45,124 nt of DNA from Labrenzia sp. DG1229 (GCF_000521215.1 NZ_KI928936.1:70664-115787), one strand, 5' to 3'; shown: positions 1 through 8,823, numbered from the stretch's first letter. A program made the numbers and translations. Notes: a model not told the origin generated them from the letters alone.

Positions 1-498
1 ATCCACCTGTACGAAACAGTCTTTGGCTTCTGCCTTTCCCAAAAGATACTGGGCAATAGATCGATCCGGTTCGACCTTGAGCGTAGGCGCAACCGACGGT
101 CTCTTGAGATCCAGGTCAACCACAACTGTCCTGAGTCCCGGGTTTCGGGAAAGACTGAACGCCAGGTTCAATGTAACCATGGTCTTGCCACAGCCGGCCG
201 TAGGCGAGGTGATCGCAAGGGAATTCCACTTGTTGTCGGACATTGCCTTGCGCACTCTCGTGCGAAGCAGGTTGAAAGCGATGTGGTTTGGATCGTCCAT
301 GGACTTTGACACGATCCGCGTTTTCTCAAGGTGCTTCTGGTCTATTTCAACCTGACGCAGGGCAAAAGGTTCCGGTTTTTCGGCCGCCTCGAATTCCTTG
401 ACGGGCATCCTGCGTTCTGGTGCGCGCACGGGGGCAACCGACTCGATATTCTCGTCCAGTACGCCGGCCTTTTTTAGTGCACTCTTGATGTGTTCCAC
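1..498 (-). CDS. Exopolysaccharide tyrosine autokinase (CpsD/CapB type), partial
   Basis: Only the first 166 codons are in the window; the gene continues past the left edge. The protein has an acidic, low-complexity N-terminal stretch of about 90 residues. It is followed by a Walker A motif, SPTAGCGKT, and the Walker A' motif VVDLDLKRP that marks bacterial tyrosine kinases and their MinD/ParA-like relatives. Such kinases sit on the inner membrane, bind the cytoplasmic face of a Wzz/GumC partner and control polysaccharide polymerisation and export through tyrosine phosphorylation. The start is a GTG at 498 preceded by GGAG seven bases upstream; a nearby ATG at 502 lies in the wrong frame. It lies 34 bases downstream of a Wzz gene, so it is surely co-transcribed. 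The tyrosine-rich tail and Walker B are outside the window, so kinase activity cannot be judged here. Confidence 0.85.
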   Translation of the reverse strand, partial: MEHIKSALKKAGVLDENIESVAPVRAPERRMPVKEFEAAEKPEPFALRQVEIDQKHLEKTRIVSKSMDDPNHIAFNLLRTRVRKAMSDNKWNSLAITSPTAGCGKTMVTLNLAFSLSRNPGLRTVVVDLDLKRPSVAPTLKVEPDRSIAQYLLGKAEAKDCFVQVD

Positions 499-532
499 TC
501 ATTTTCTCCAAACATCGAGACCTGGACGAAAC

Positions 533-2089
533 TTACGACAGCAACGAAATCGGCAGCAAAGGTTGAACTTTTTGCCACATGCGCTCGGCATAAATATCGA
601 GAGGCGTAATGAAAAGATGGGCCGCTGCCAGGGCTCCGACGATAACAGTCAGTAAGATGCAAATTGTCAAAACGCGATTTGCGATACGACGAACCCGTTC
701 TCGCCGGGTCGTGACATAGGGAATTACGGCGATTGGACGCAATTGAAGCCGTCTCTCCAGATCACTGGCCGTTCGAACGCTCTTGTCGAGAAACTCAAGC
801 AGAAGAACCAGCCCCGCGCCAAGCGCCATCGCGCCGGCTCCACCGGCTGCGACGATCTGAATACGGTTCGGCTTTGTTGGTTCTTCCGGTGTTGTGGCCT
901 GCTCAAGGACTTCGAAACGTTCAGCCTGCCTGTCCTGCTCAAGCTTTTCGCCGATCTCCGCATCCGTGAGTTTCGCTTTGGTTTGGGTATATTCCGCCCG
1001 CAGGTTTTCGTACTCCCGCACCATTGCGGCAAGTTCGACTTCCACCGAAGGCGTTCTGGAAATGCTCTTTTTGAGTTCGCTGGCCCTTCGCTCGAATTCG
1101 GTCTTTTGCGTTTGTAGCAATTTGAGCCTGGTATCGGGATCAGCGGTAAAGCCCTGCTGAGCCATCTGGGACTTCACGGCTGCGATTTCAATTTCGGCCT
1201 GCGCAATCTGCCTGTCCAGATCATCCATGGTTCTCTGCGAGACGAAACCTTTTTCCAAGAGCGGTGCCAGCAATTCGCGCCGTTCCACGAACGCATCGTA
1301 ATTCAACTCCTGGGATTGAAGACGAAAGGCAAGTTGTTGTGCTTCGGCGCCGCCTGTCGATCCGGCTCCGTTTCCAGCTTGTTCGGAGAGAGTGATCTGC
1401 CGGCCTATCGCGTCGATATTTGCGGATATCTCCGTCAGTTTTTCGCGCCGGATGGCAAGAGTGTCCGGCAACGCCGTCTCGTTATCTCTCTTGTAAGCGG
1501 CAATCTGGTTTTCGACTGCCAGCAGTTTCTTTTCAAGGTTGCTCAGTTGTTGCTGAAAGAAATCACTTGTCTCAGCGGCGCGGCTCAGACGGGTTTCGAG
1601 ATTTTGCGAAAGGATCGATGTCACCAGCTCGTTTGCAACGCGTGCAGCCAGGGTCGCGTTTGTATACAGGAACGTGACGTCGAAGCCGATGACTTGCGTA
1701 TTCCTGCGCGATGTCGCGACGCCGATTTGCTTAATTTCGATCGCATCCCGCATGTATTCGACAATTTCGGATGGCGAATTGTCTCTTCGGCCTTCCGAGT
1801 TGTACAACGAGAACTTGCTTGCGATGCTCAGTAGATTATCGCGTGCAAACAAACGCTGTTCGATCACCTTGATCCGTTCACTCGGGCTGGCTGTGATTGT
1901 GGTAGAGGCCAGCTCGCTGGGAATACGCTGAGATTCAATGAGGATTGTCGCTTTGGCTTCGTAGCTGCGGGGCAGGGCGTAGGCGACCACAACAACGATC
2001 GCAAACACCAGGACAAACGGTACAACGAAGTAGAGATAGCGGCGCTTGACGATCGCCCATATCATTCCAAGTTCAAAACTCTGTTCCAT
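533..2089 (-). CDS. Wzz/GumC-type polysaccharide chain-length determinant
   Basis: About 518 residues. A short cytoplasmic N-terminus ending in WAIVKRRY leads into a transmembrane segment (about residues 20-42). A long periplasmic region follows, much of it predicted coiled coil (about 160-400, rich in E, Q, L and A). The proline-rich EEPTKPNR motif typical of Wzz/GNVR proteins precedes a second membrane segment near 415-435, and there is a further hydrophobic stretch near 475-495. Family members are inner-membrane co-polymerases that set the chain length of exported polysaccharide and partner a tyrosine kinase, here encoded directly downstream. It follows the PrsT-like lipoprotein gene by 52 bases. 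ATG at 2089 is chosen over TTG at 2092; no strong Shine-Dalgarno is visible. The arrangement matches exosortase-associated (XrtA/Prs-type) EPS loci. Confidence 0.88.
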   Translation of the reverse strand: MEQSFELGMIWAIVKRRYLYFVVPFVLVFAIVVVVAYALPRSYEAKATILIESQRIPSELASTTITASPSERIKVIEQRLFARDNLLSIASKFSLYNSEGRRDNSPSEIVEYMRDAIEIKQIGVATSRRNTQVIGFDVTFLYTNATLAARVANELVTSILSQNLETRLSRAAETSDFFQQQLSNLEKKLLAVENQIAAYKRDNETALPDTLAIRREKLTEISANIDAIGRQITLSEQAGNGAGSTGGAEAQQLAFRLQSQELNYDAFVERRELLAPLLEKGFVSQRTMDDLDRQIAQAEIEIAAVKSQMAQQGFTADPDTRLKLLQTQKTEFERRASELKKSISRTPSVEVELAAMVREYENLRAEYTQTKAKLTDAEIGEKLEQDRQAERFEVLEQATTPEEPTKPNRIQIVAAGGAGAMALGAGLVLLLEFLDKSVRTASDLERRLQLRPIAVIPYVTTRRERVRRIANRVLTICILLTVIVGALAAAHLFITPLDIYAERMWQKVQPLLPISLLS

Positions 2090-2141
2090 CAATTCAAACC
2101 GTTTGTGCCTGAGTGATCACCGGTTAAGCAAATTCGCCAAC

Positions 2142-4589
2142 TCAGTTGGACTTTGTTTGCGGTTCCGGGCTTTTCAGTCTTTCCACTGTAGAGCGGGCTA
2201 ATTCAAAGTCTTTTTCTGTCATAAGTGTCTTAAGATCCAGTGACTTCTCCAGCGAAGTGATCGCCTGCTCCTTCTGGTTCAATGCTGCAAGCGTCATTCC
2301 ATAGTGAAACTGCGCCAGGCCCAGGTTGGGCAGTTTTTCCGCAGCATTTCGCAGAAGCGGCAGAGCGGACGAGTACTCTCCTCTTAGATAGTAAATCCAG
2401 CCCAGGGTATCCACATAGTGAGGGACTTCAGAGGTACGAAACCGCTGTGCAATCTCAAAAGCGCGTTCCAAGGAAGCCTCATCTCCACGCCGTTCGGAAA
2501 GAAGACTCGCAAGATCGTTGGCAACAATGGTGGAATCGGGATCCGCCTTGAACAGCTTTTCATATTCCTCGATCGCTTCGTCAAAATTTTCAGTCTGTTG
2601 CAGAACGGAGGTCAGCATCAGACGCAACGCAGTGTTGTTCTCATCTTTTGCCAGCCCGCTTCTGATAGCTGCGTCAGCCTCTTCCAGCTTGCCGGTCGCA
2701 AAATAGAACTGCGCGAGAGATGTGTTGCCCAGAACGCTACCTTCGATCGCGGCTGCGGACTTTAGTCGTTCCTCTGCTTCTTCAGTTCGACCTTCAGACA
2801 AAACAACAGAGCCAAGCAGGACCTGCGCCAGAACATTGTCAGGTTCCTTTGCAAGCACGGAGTTCAAATGATCAATGGCTACGCCCTGTTTACCGGCCTG
2901 GACATAGGCACGGACAAGGTCGGGCAACAGCCTTTCCTTGTCTTCAGGGGTGGTCATGGAATTTTGAAGCAGATCAAGGCTTTCGTCGTGCTTGTCCTGG
3001 CCACCGAGTGCAGCAGCAGTAATGCGATCGGCGAATGCCGAATTGGCGCTTTCGTCCGTGTTTCTCAGGATATCCGTGATTTCCTGAGCGCCAACCCAGT
3101 CCTGTCTTGCCAGCCGCTGCTGGGCAACCAGGTTGAGTACCTGGCGGTTGGTGGGATGACGTTCACGGATGGACTCAAGTACGCGCTCTGCCTGTTCCGC
3201 CTTGCCGTGCCGGAAGAGAAACTGAACCATCGGCAGGCCGGCTTCCGGTGAATTGTTGTCAAGCACCAGCGCCTTGGCGTATTGCTCTTCCGCCAGTATT
3301 GTTGAACCATTGCGTTCATATGCTCCTGCCAGCATTACGCGCAGTCGTGCGTCGTTTGGTGCTTCATTCAATGAAAGAAGAATATCGTCCACGGCGCCTG
3401 CACTGTCGTTGTTGGACAGCTTGATTGTGGCCCTGAGCCGCAGGGCTTCGACATTTTTGTCGTCTTCTTCAATAACTTCATTAACCAGTTCATCCGCACG
3501 GGCATAGTTCCCGTTCTGGATCAGCATCGTTGCCAGAACAATCCGCGCCTGGTTCTTCTGTTCCGCGTCGTCGGTCTCGGACAGCACAGTCCGCATGAGA
3601 TCTATGGCCTCGTCCTGTTTGTTCAGAACGAAATGCATTTGGCCAAGCGCAACTTTGAACGGAAACGCGTCGCCGCCCGCTTCTTGACGGGTTTTGATGA
3701 TGGTCTCGAGCTCAGTTTGTGCGACGTCGTTCCCTCTTCGCGATATCAGGAAGGAGACGAGGTTGAGTTGAGCAACATCATCGTCCGAACGATCTGCCGC
3801 GTATCGACGAATAATCTGTTCGGCTTTGTCAGTGCGTCCCTTGCTGAGGTGCCACTGAGTCCACGTTTGATTGAATTGTGGTGTCTCGGGAAAGCGCTCA
3901 ACGAGATCAGCAAACGATTCATCAATCCTTGCTTCGTCGCCCAGTGTTTCGAGGACGGAAAGTCGCAAGACTTGAAATCCAATATCGTCTTTACTTTCTT
4001 CCGATGCACTGTCGAGATACTTCAAGGCGCCGGCCGGGTCTTCTGCTGCAATACGCGCTGAGGCAAGAACGACCAAAGCTTCCTTCGACCCGGGTTCTGC
4101 TTTGAGAACCTCCTTCGCGATCTGTTCAGCCGCGTCATGATTTCCCGATTTGAGCTCGTAAGTGGCTTTGGCAACCTTGATTTCTGGTGCTTCGGGATCA
4201 AGCGCCAAGGCTTCATCCAGGAATTTTCGCGCCTGCTCGGTCTGATTTGCACTCAGAAGCATGTAAGTGAGTTTCAGACGAACCGGAATATGATTCGGGT
4301 CCTGTTCGGCGACTGCTGTGTAAACCCTGTAGGCGGCCTGAATTTCGCGCTGGCGTTCCTGGATTTCTCCGAATGCAAAAAGCGCGTCAACATGATCGGA
4401 ATTCAACTTGAGCGCGTTCCGGAATTCCAGGCTAGCCTTCGTCAGTTCGCCTTCTTCGACAAGCTCCAGACCACGTTTGTAATGGTTTTCGGCCCGTTCC
4501 TCAGACGAACTGCAACCGACTAGAAACAATACTCCCAGCGAGAGCGCAAAATAAGTGACTACCTGCTTAAACCGAGGCGCCAGGGGCAT
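2142..4589 (-). CDS. prsT: PrsT-type TPR-repeat lipoprotein of an exosortase/EPS locus
   Basis: About 815 residues, almost entirely tetratricopeptide repeats. A lipoprotein signal peptide opens the protein, with lipobox LVGC at about residues 23-26, so the mature protein should be anchored by a lipidated cysteine. The first repeat (AENHYKRGLELVEEGELTKA) starts immediately after, and helix pairs with the A..LL...P.N pattern continue to the C-terminus. Size and layout fit the PEP-CTERM-system TPR lipoprotein PrsT, which accompanies polysaccharide assembly genes in exosortase-bearing bacteria; its exact role is not established. It is the first gene of the visible prsT-wzz-kinase operon. AGGAG lies eight bases before ATG 4589 and five before GTG 4592, so either could be used. 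The family match is from recognition, not a search. Confidence 0.82.
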   Translation of the reverse strand: MPLAPRFKQVVTYFALSLGVLFLVGCSSSEERAENHYKRGLELVEEGELTKASLEFRNALKLNSDHVDALFAFGEIQERQREIQAAYRVYTAVAEQDPNHIPVRLKLTYMLLSANQTEQARKFLDEALALDPEAPEIKVAKATYELKSGNHDAAEQIAKEVLKAEPGSKEALVVLASARIAAEDPAGALKYLDSASEESKDDIGFQVLRLSVLETLGDEARIDESFADLVERFPETPQFNQTWTQWHLSKGRTDKAEQIIRRYAADRSDDDVAQLNLVSFLISRRGNDVAQTELETIIKTRQEAGGDAFPFKVALGQMHFVLNKQDEAIDLMRTVLSETDDAEQKNQARIVLATMLIQNGNYARADELVNEVIEEDDKNVEALRLRATIKLSNNDSAGAVDDILLSLNEAPNDARLRVMLAGAYERNGSTILAEEQYAKALVLDNNSPEAGLPMVQFLFRHGKAEQAERVLESIRERHPTNRQVLNLVAQQRLARQDWVGAQEITDILRNTDESANSAFADRITAAALGGQDKHDESLDLLQNSMTTPEDKERLLPDLVRAYVQAGKQGVAIDHLNSVLAKEPDNVLAQVLLGSVVLSEGRTEEAEERLKSAAAIEGSVLGNTSLAQFYFATGKLEEADAAIRSGLAKDENNTALRLMLTSVLQQTENFDEAIEEYEKLFKADPDSTIVANDLASLLSERRGDEASLERAFEIAQRFRTSEVPHYVDTLGWIYYLRGEYSSALPLLRNAAEKLPNLGLAQFHYGMTLAALNQKEQAITSLEKSLDLKTLMTEKDFELARSTVERLKSPEPQTKSN

Positions 4590-4761
4590 CACACCAACTC
4601 CTGCAAAATTCCAATAAATTTATTTCCCACAAGATAGGGCTATGTACATTAAAGTTCGAGTAACCAATTTGTAAAATTCGACTCAAGGTTAAAGAAATTG
4701 AAGAATGGAAATTCAACCTGTGAGACCGACAGCAGTCTCGCGAACACGAAGATGCGTTCAT

Positions 4762-4803
4762 AAAAACGAAGAGGGGGATCACCCAATATTGGAACGATCC
4801 CCC
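4762..4803 (-). terminator. Rho-independent terminator of the VPLPA-CTERM gene
   Basis: Perfect 8-bp inverted repeat GGGGGATC (4773-4780) / GATCCCCC (4796-4803). The 15-base loop itself contains the palindrome CCAATATTGG. On the minus strand the stem is followed a few bases later by a run of five T (4762-4766). It lies 70 bases past the stop of the gene at 4874-5413 and isolates that gene from the prsT operon. Confidence 0.7.
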
Positions 4804-4873
4804 AATTCAAATTTTCAACTTCAGTCCGGTTCTAGTTCAGATGCTTTCGAACCAGACCTTAGTTCATATCACA

Positions 4874-5413
4874 TCAAGCTGCCGCGTTCTTGCGACGACG
4901 TGCTGCTGCACCCATTCCAACCAGTGCGCCGCCGAGCAGAAGGATAGAAGCCGGAAGCGGAACAACTGATGTTACCGATGAGAAGTTAGCAACGCCACCG
5001 ATGCTTGAGCCGTTGAAGACAAAGTTGCCGTCGGTGTCATCAAAGCCAGCGCCTGCAAGTGTACCGAATGCATTGAAGCTGATACCGCCCTGTGCATTGG
5101 TCGTGACTGCAGAAGTCAAGGAGTTGATGGTGAACGAGAAACCGCTGACATTCCACACTGTGCCCGGAAGCGCAGCAAAGGTGATGTCAAACAGGTTGAC
5201 CAGTGTACCAGCAGCAATACCGGCGAAGTCGCCGCTGCCACCGTTCACAAAACCCGAACCAGCAAAGTCAACACCGGTGGTGTCGGTCGGGTTGACGATT
5301 GGACCAGAGATCGAGATCGCGCCACTGATCGGCGCTGCAGTTGCAACCCCAAGCATCGCGATGCCCATACCAGCTGCAATTGCCGCCGTTTTCAGAGTTT
5401 GAAATAGTTTCAT
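4874..5413 (-). CDS. VPLPA-CTERM (exosortase-sorted) surface protein
   Basis: About 179 residues. An N-terminal signal peptide (MKLFQTLKTAAIAAGMG, cleavage near ATAAP) leads into a glycine-, serine- and aspartate-rich, probably beta-rich extracellular domain with no recognised enzyme motif. The C-terminus has the three parts of an exosortase sorting signal: the motif VPLPAS, a hydrophobic helix (ILLLGGALVGMGAA) and a basic tail (RRRKN). VPLPA-CTERM is a variant of PEP-CTERM known mainly from Alphaproteobacteria and thought to be processed by a dedicated exosortase, which is not in the window. ATG 5413 is chosen because AGAGGG lies nine bases upstream; the longer frame starts at a GTG overlapping that site. 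It has its own promoter and terminator beside the EPS genes. Function unknown; a matrix or surface role is inferred. Confidence 0.82.
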   Translation of the reverse strand: MKLFQTLKTAAIAAGMGIAMLGVATAAPISGAISISGPIVNPTDTTGVDFAGSGFVNGGSGDFAGIAAGTLVNLFDITFAALPGTVWNVSGFSFTINSLTSAVTTNAQGGISFNAFGTLAGAGFDDTDGNFVFNGSSIGGVANFSSVTSVVPLPASILLLGGALVGMGAAARRRKNAAA

Positions 5414-5489
5414 TAGAGATAACCCTCTCACTACAATAATGTGTATTTACGCTGCAGCGCAGCAAACCTCATATACCGCATTAACAGAA

Positions 5490-5518
5490 TTTAAACCAAA
5501 AACCCGCGTCAAAGTCAA
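5490..5518 (-). promoter_or_regulatory. Probable sigma-70 promoter of the VPLPA-CTERM gene
   Basis: On the minus strand TTGACT (5518-5513) and TTTAAA (5495-5490) are separated by exactly 17 bases, about 75 bases upstream of the start codon. The -35 matches consensus in five of six positions and the -10 in four of six. A second TTGACG overlaps the spacer. No experimental support. Confidence 0.4.
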
Positions 5519-5989
5519 ACGGATTTTTTCAGAAAATTGAAGCATTTGGAGGCAAATCCATCAAATTTTAGGCAACTTTGAATGTCGCGTCTGCTTCAAA
5601 ACCGCAAAAACCCGGCATTGTCAGAATTATGTATGCGTTAGCCGGCGCAATAAAAAAGAATTTCGCCTGTGCTGACCGAGAAGGAAACAGATGGCTCTGA
5701 TCTGCATCGAATTCGTTGATTTGCGGCTGATCATTACAATTGGCGTCAGCGGGGTAATCGGCTAGGGAATGCAGGAATTCCGCGAAAAATCCAGATATGA
5801 TTCGCTCAGGTTCCAACCAGCGGTAAAGCGCTCGAAAACGATTCCGCTTTTCAGATCAGCCGACTGTTGGGCGCCTTGGCCGGGATCGCCGCACAGGGAT
5901 CAATGGATATTCCATGTAGCAGGTGATGGTTGGCGCCGGCTTTAGCACCAGGCCGCGATCACTTTTTTGGGATGGCACGTCATACGTTG
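5519..5989. other. Intergenic region without a supported gene
   Basis: About 470 bases between the promoter of the VPLPA-CTERM gene and the stop of the small membrane protein. An 82-codon frame at 5568-5816 (minus) lacks a convincing Shine-Dalgarno sequence and any recognisable domain. No hairpin with a T-run was seen. Confidence 0.5.
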
Positions 5990-6193
5990 TCAGCTATGAC
6001 GAACCTTGGTCAAAATCACCAGGGTCGACATGACTGAAATTGTAATAGGCCAAAAGATGGCTGCGAATAATGCGGCACAAATCGATGCTGCACTGCCGCG
6101 ACCGGTTTCACTAAGCTCCAATGCGCTGAGTGCAAAAATCGCCAGAGCCACACAAAAATACAAAAACAGTCCGGCACCAATAAGCAAAAACAT
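5990..6193 (-). CDS. Small hydrophobic membrane protein, unknown function
   Basis: A 67-residue protein if started at ATG 6193. That start has GAGG about eleven bases upstream and places a hydrophobic segment directly at the N-terminus (MFLLIGAGLFLYFCVALAIF). A second hydrophobic segment follows at about residues 36-60, after a short polar turn (LELSETGRGS). The predicted topology is therefore a two-helix hairpin. The reading frame extends upstream to 6331, but that part is polar and lacks a ribosome site. No family recognised. It stands alone, with no gene within 280 bases upstream. It could be a real small inner-membrane protein or a chance frame; the clean two-helix pattern favours the former. 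Confidence 0.4.
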   Translation of the reverse strand: MFLLIGAGLFLYFCVALAIFALSALELSETGRGSAASICAALFAAIFWPITISVMSTLVILTKVRHS

Positions 6194-6476
6194 AATCAAA
6201 AAACCTCGGTTGCCAGCGTGAAAAACACGCTCCCCGATAGGGCAGATTAGGTTAACAGAGTATTGCTTCGGTTGGATTTTGAAAAGAGTGGGCTGCGGAA
6301 AAGCGATAAAATTCAGGTGATGTTCGCACATTGAACGTGTCTTGATGGCAATTTTCGAAAGCGTAACTTTAAGTGGAAGGCAGTGTTGGAATTCCCAATT
6401 CCCCTGTCAATGCAAAGGCCTGGCATTTCGGTTGGTCTGACATTCGGCAGTTTTGCCGGAACCTGATCGAGCGATG

Positions 6477-7130
6477 TCAGTCAGGTGCATTTCTTTGGGT
6501 GGGTGTCCGGGTAAACGCTCCAGGTACGTCGGTCGTGCCTGATAATTTTTGAAAGTTGGCTGCTTCTGCCCACCATAACAGTTGCTTCAATGTGCGATCC
6601 AGATACCCATCCCATTGTTCCGGGTCGACACCGGCAAGATACAGGCCCGATTCGTCGAAGACTTCCTGGGCTTTCGGAATATGGATCATCGCCGACACAG
6701 GAAGGCATCCGATTTCAGAAAGGAATGTGCGCATGTTGACGGCTGCCCTGGCACCGCCCCATTGCCCGGCGGAGTAGGTTACGATGGCGCTTGGCTTATA
6801 GGAGAAGAGCGAACTGCCGAAATGGTTGAGCAGGTGGGCAAGCGCTGGTGACATCGAATGATTGTATTCCGGACTCACCATAACATAACCGTCGGCTGAG
6901 GAGATTTGCTCCGCAAGATCTTCAAGTGCACGCGGTGCCTTGCCCCGGGCGTAGGAAAAATGTGGCTTGAACGGGGTCGGCAGATTGATCTCGAGGGGGT
7001 CGACAATTTTGTGCTCGACATTGTTGGCGGTAAGCCTCTTTGCACATGCGGCCGCTACACGTTCTCCCAGGCGAGCCGGGCGCGGTGGCGTGCTGTCTCT
7101 TTCCGAACCAAGGAAGACCAGGAAGTTCAT
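6477..7130 (-). CDS. NADPH-dependent FMN reductase family flavoprotein
   Basis: About 217 residues with a flavodoxin-like fold. The N-terminus MNFLVFLGSERD carries the first beta strand and phosphate-binding loop. The family signature SPEYNHSMSPALAHLLNHF sits near residues 85-103, and a strand ending TYSAGQWGGARA follows. The family reduces flavins, quinones or metal ions with NAD(P)H in the cytoplasm (SsuE, ChrR, azoreductase-like members); the substrate cannot be told from sequence. ATG 7130 is chosen because GGAG lies a few bases upstream and it places the first strand at the N-terminus; the frame runs to 7181 without a ribosome site. It is monocistronic. The next gene upstream is divergent (the sugar ABC operon), so the 393-base spacer must hold both promoters. 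Confidence 0.82.
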   Translation of the reverse strand: MNFLVFLGSERDSTPPRPARLGERVAAACAKRLTANNVEHKIVDPLEINLPTPFKPHFSYARGKAPRALEDLAEQISSADGYVMVSPEYNHSMSPALAHLLNHFGSSLFSYKPSAIVTYSAGQWGGARAAVNMRTFLSEIGCLPVSAMIHIPKAQEVFDESGLYLAGVDPEQWDGYLDRTLKQLLWWAEAANFQKLSGTTDVPGAFTRTPTQRNAPD

Positions 7131-7523
7131 TGAAGCTCCGTCGAAGAGGGGATGCGGTTGTGAAACCGCCGGCCGTGTCAACTGAAATGCGCATCAAGTG
7201 AGCCGTCTTTCCCACTCTTAACGAACGCTTAACAGTGTAATACCTTTACAATGCCTTTGGTTGGCAAGAGAGGTGACAATGCCACTAAATCACCTTGATT
7301 AAGCCTTTTCAACCCGCAAAATCCCTTGAATTTCTCTTTATGAAACTTAATAGTCGACAAATGGTATTAAATAGGTATTATATTTTGAAAGGCTGACGGG
7401 AAGCATCCGGCCGCGTGCCAGTGAATTGTCAGGCATTGCACCGGCCAGAGCGTTTGTTGGTGCCCCGTCAGGCTGTATTTAATGAATAACGACACAAACC
7501 GAGTGAAAACAGGGAACAGCGCA
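7131..7523. other. Divergent promoter region of FMN reductase and sugar ABC operon
   Basis: Gene-free 393 bases. The heptamer GGTATTA occurs twice on the plus strand (7363-7369 and 7374-7380, 11 bases apart, one helical turn) and once inverted (7237-7243). The A/T-rich stretch 7361-7385 contains TATTAT, a plausible -10, but no good -35 was found. The heptamers could be operator half-sites of a sugar-responsive regulator; none is encoded nearby. Confidence 0.35.
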
Positions 7524-8777
7524 ATGACACGTAAGTTTTTATCCTTGGCAATGGTCAGCACGGCTCTGATTACAAGCAGTGCCTACGCGGAAGACGTCAC
7601 GTTGACGATCGAAAGCTGGCGGAACGACGACCTGACCCTTTGGCAGGAAAAAATCATTCCGGCATTTGAGGCGTCACATCCGGGTATCAAGGTGAAATTC
7701 ACGCCTTCGGCTCCGACCGAATATAATGCTGTCCTGAATTCCAAGCTGGATGCCGGTTCTGCCGGCGACCTGATTACCTGCCGCCCATTCGATGCTTCAC
7801 TTGCCCTTTTCGATGCCGGTCACCTGGTTGACCTCGCTGACATGGAGGCGATGAGCAACTTTTCCGACGTCGCCAAGTCTGCATGGCAGAGCGATGACGG
7901 ATCAGCCAGTTTCTGTGTTCCGATGGCATCCGTGATTCACGGCTTCATCTACAACAAGGATGCCTTCAACGAACTTGGCCTTTCCGTGCCGACGACCGAA
8001 GAAGAGTTCTTTGCTGTTCTTGAAAAGATCAAGGAAGACGGCAACTACATCCCGATGGCGATGGGAACCAACGACCAGTGGGAAGCCGCCACGATGGGCT
8101 ACAACAACATTGGTCCGAATTACTGGAAGGGTGAGGAAGGTCGCAACGCCCTGATCAAGGGTGAGCAGAAACTTACCGACGCACAATGGGTAGCACCCTA
8201 CGAGACGTTGGCGAAATGGGGCCAGTATCTCGGTGACGGCTACGAGGCACAGACCTACCCGGATAGTCAGAACCTATTTACGCTTGGCCGTGCGGCGGTC
8301 TACCCGGCAGGCAGCTGGGAGATCTCCGGCTTTAACGCACAGGCAGATTTTGAAATGGGTGCCTTCAAGGCGCCTGTCCAGAGCGCAGGCGACACGTGCT
8401 ACATTTCCGATCACACAGATATCGGTATTGGCATGAACGCTGCTACAGAGCATCCGGAAGCCGCCAAGACCTTCCTGGCATGGGTCGCTTCACCGGAATT
8501 TGCGTCGATTTTCGGCAATGCGCTTCCGGGCTTCTTCCCGCTCTCGAAAACTCCTGTTGAACTTGAAGATCCGCTTGCCAAAGAATTCGTGGGTTGGCGC
8601 GAAGAGTGTGAAAGCACGATCCGCTCCACGTATCAGATCCTGTCACGCGGGACGCCGAACCTGGAAAACGACACCTGGGGTGCCTCTGTGGCAGCCATAA
8701 AGGGTGCGGAAACTCCCGAAGCGCTCGGCAAGAAACTGCAGGACGGCCTCGCCACCTGGTACGAACCGCACAAGTAA
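7524..8777 (+). CDS. ABC sugar transporter substrate-binding protein (family 1)
   Basis: About 417 residues. A Sec signal peptide (MTRKFLSLAMVSTALITSSA, cleavage before EDVTL) is followed by the family 1 binding-protein fold: LTIESWRNDDL at the N-terminus, then KIIPAFEASHPGIKVKF, and the hinge region GFIYNKDAFNELGL. These periplasmic proteins deliver mono- or oligosaccharides or glycosides to CUT1-type ABC permeases. ATG 7524 is preferred over ATG 7482 because AGGGA lies eight bases upstream and the signal peptide then begins correctly. First gene of a five-gene operon (binding protein, two permeases, dehydrogenase, ATPase). The exact sugar is unknown. The large excess usually needed for binding proteins may be helped by a hairpin just downstream (8799-8823). 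Confidence 0.9.
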   Translation: MTRKFLSLAMVSTALITSSAYAEDVTLTIESWRNDDLTLWQEKIIPAFEASHPGIKVKFTPSAPTEYNAVLNSKLDAGSAGDLITCRPFDASLALFDAGHLVDLADMEAMSNFSDVAKSAWQSDDGSASFCVPMASVIHGFIYNKDAFNELGLSVPTTEEEFFAVLEKIKEDGNYIPMAMGTNDQWEAATMGYNNIGPNYWKGEEGRNALIKGEQKLTDAQWVAPYETLAKWGQYLGDGYEAQTYPDSQNLFTLGRAAVYPAGSWEISGFNAQADFEMGAFKAPVQSAGDTCYISDHTDIGIGMNAATEHPEAAKTFLAWVASPEFASIFGNALPGFFPLSKTPVELEDPLAKEFVGWREECESTIRSTYQILSRGTPNLENDTWGASVAAIKGAETPEALGKKLQDGLATWYEPHK

Positions 8778-8798
8778 TCTGCCTTCAAAACATAATTC

Positions 8799-8823
8799 CC
8801 CGACAAGGTGCGCCTTGTTCGGG
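8799..8823 (+). promoter_or_regulatory. Intercistronic hairpin after the binding-protein gene
   Basis: CCCGACAAGG and CCTTGTTCGGG form a stem of about ten pairs with one bulged base and a TGCG loop. There is no T-run, so it is more likely a 3' mRNA-stabilising or processing element, as found after binding-protein genes of many ABC operons, than a terminator. Confidence 0.5.

Noticed and set aside
5568..5816. 82-codon minus-strand frame
   Set aside because: No Shine-Dalgarno, no membrane or domain pattern, mixed low-complexity composition.
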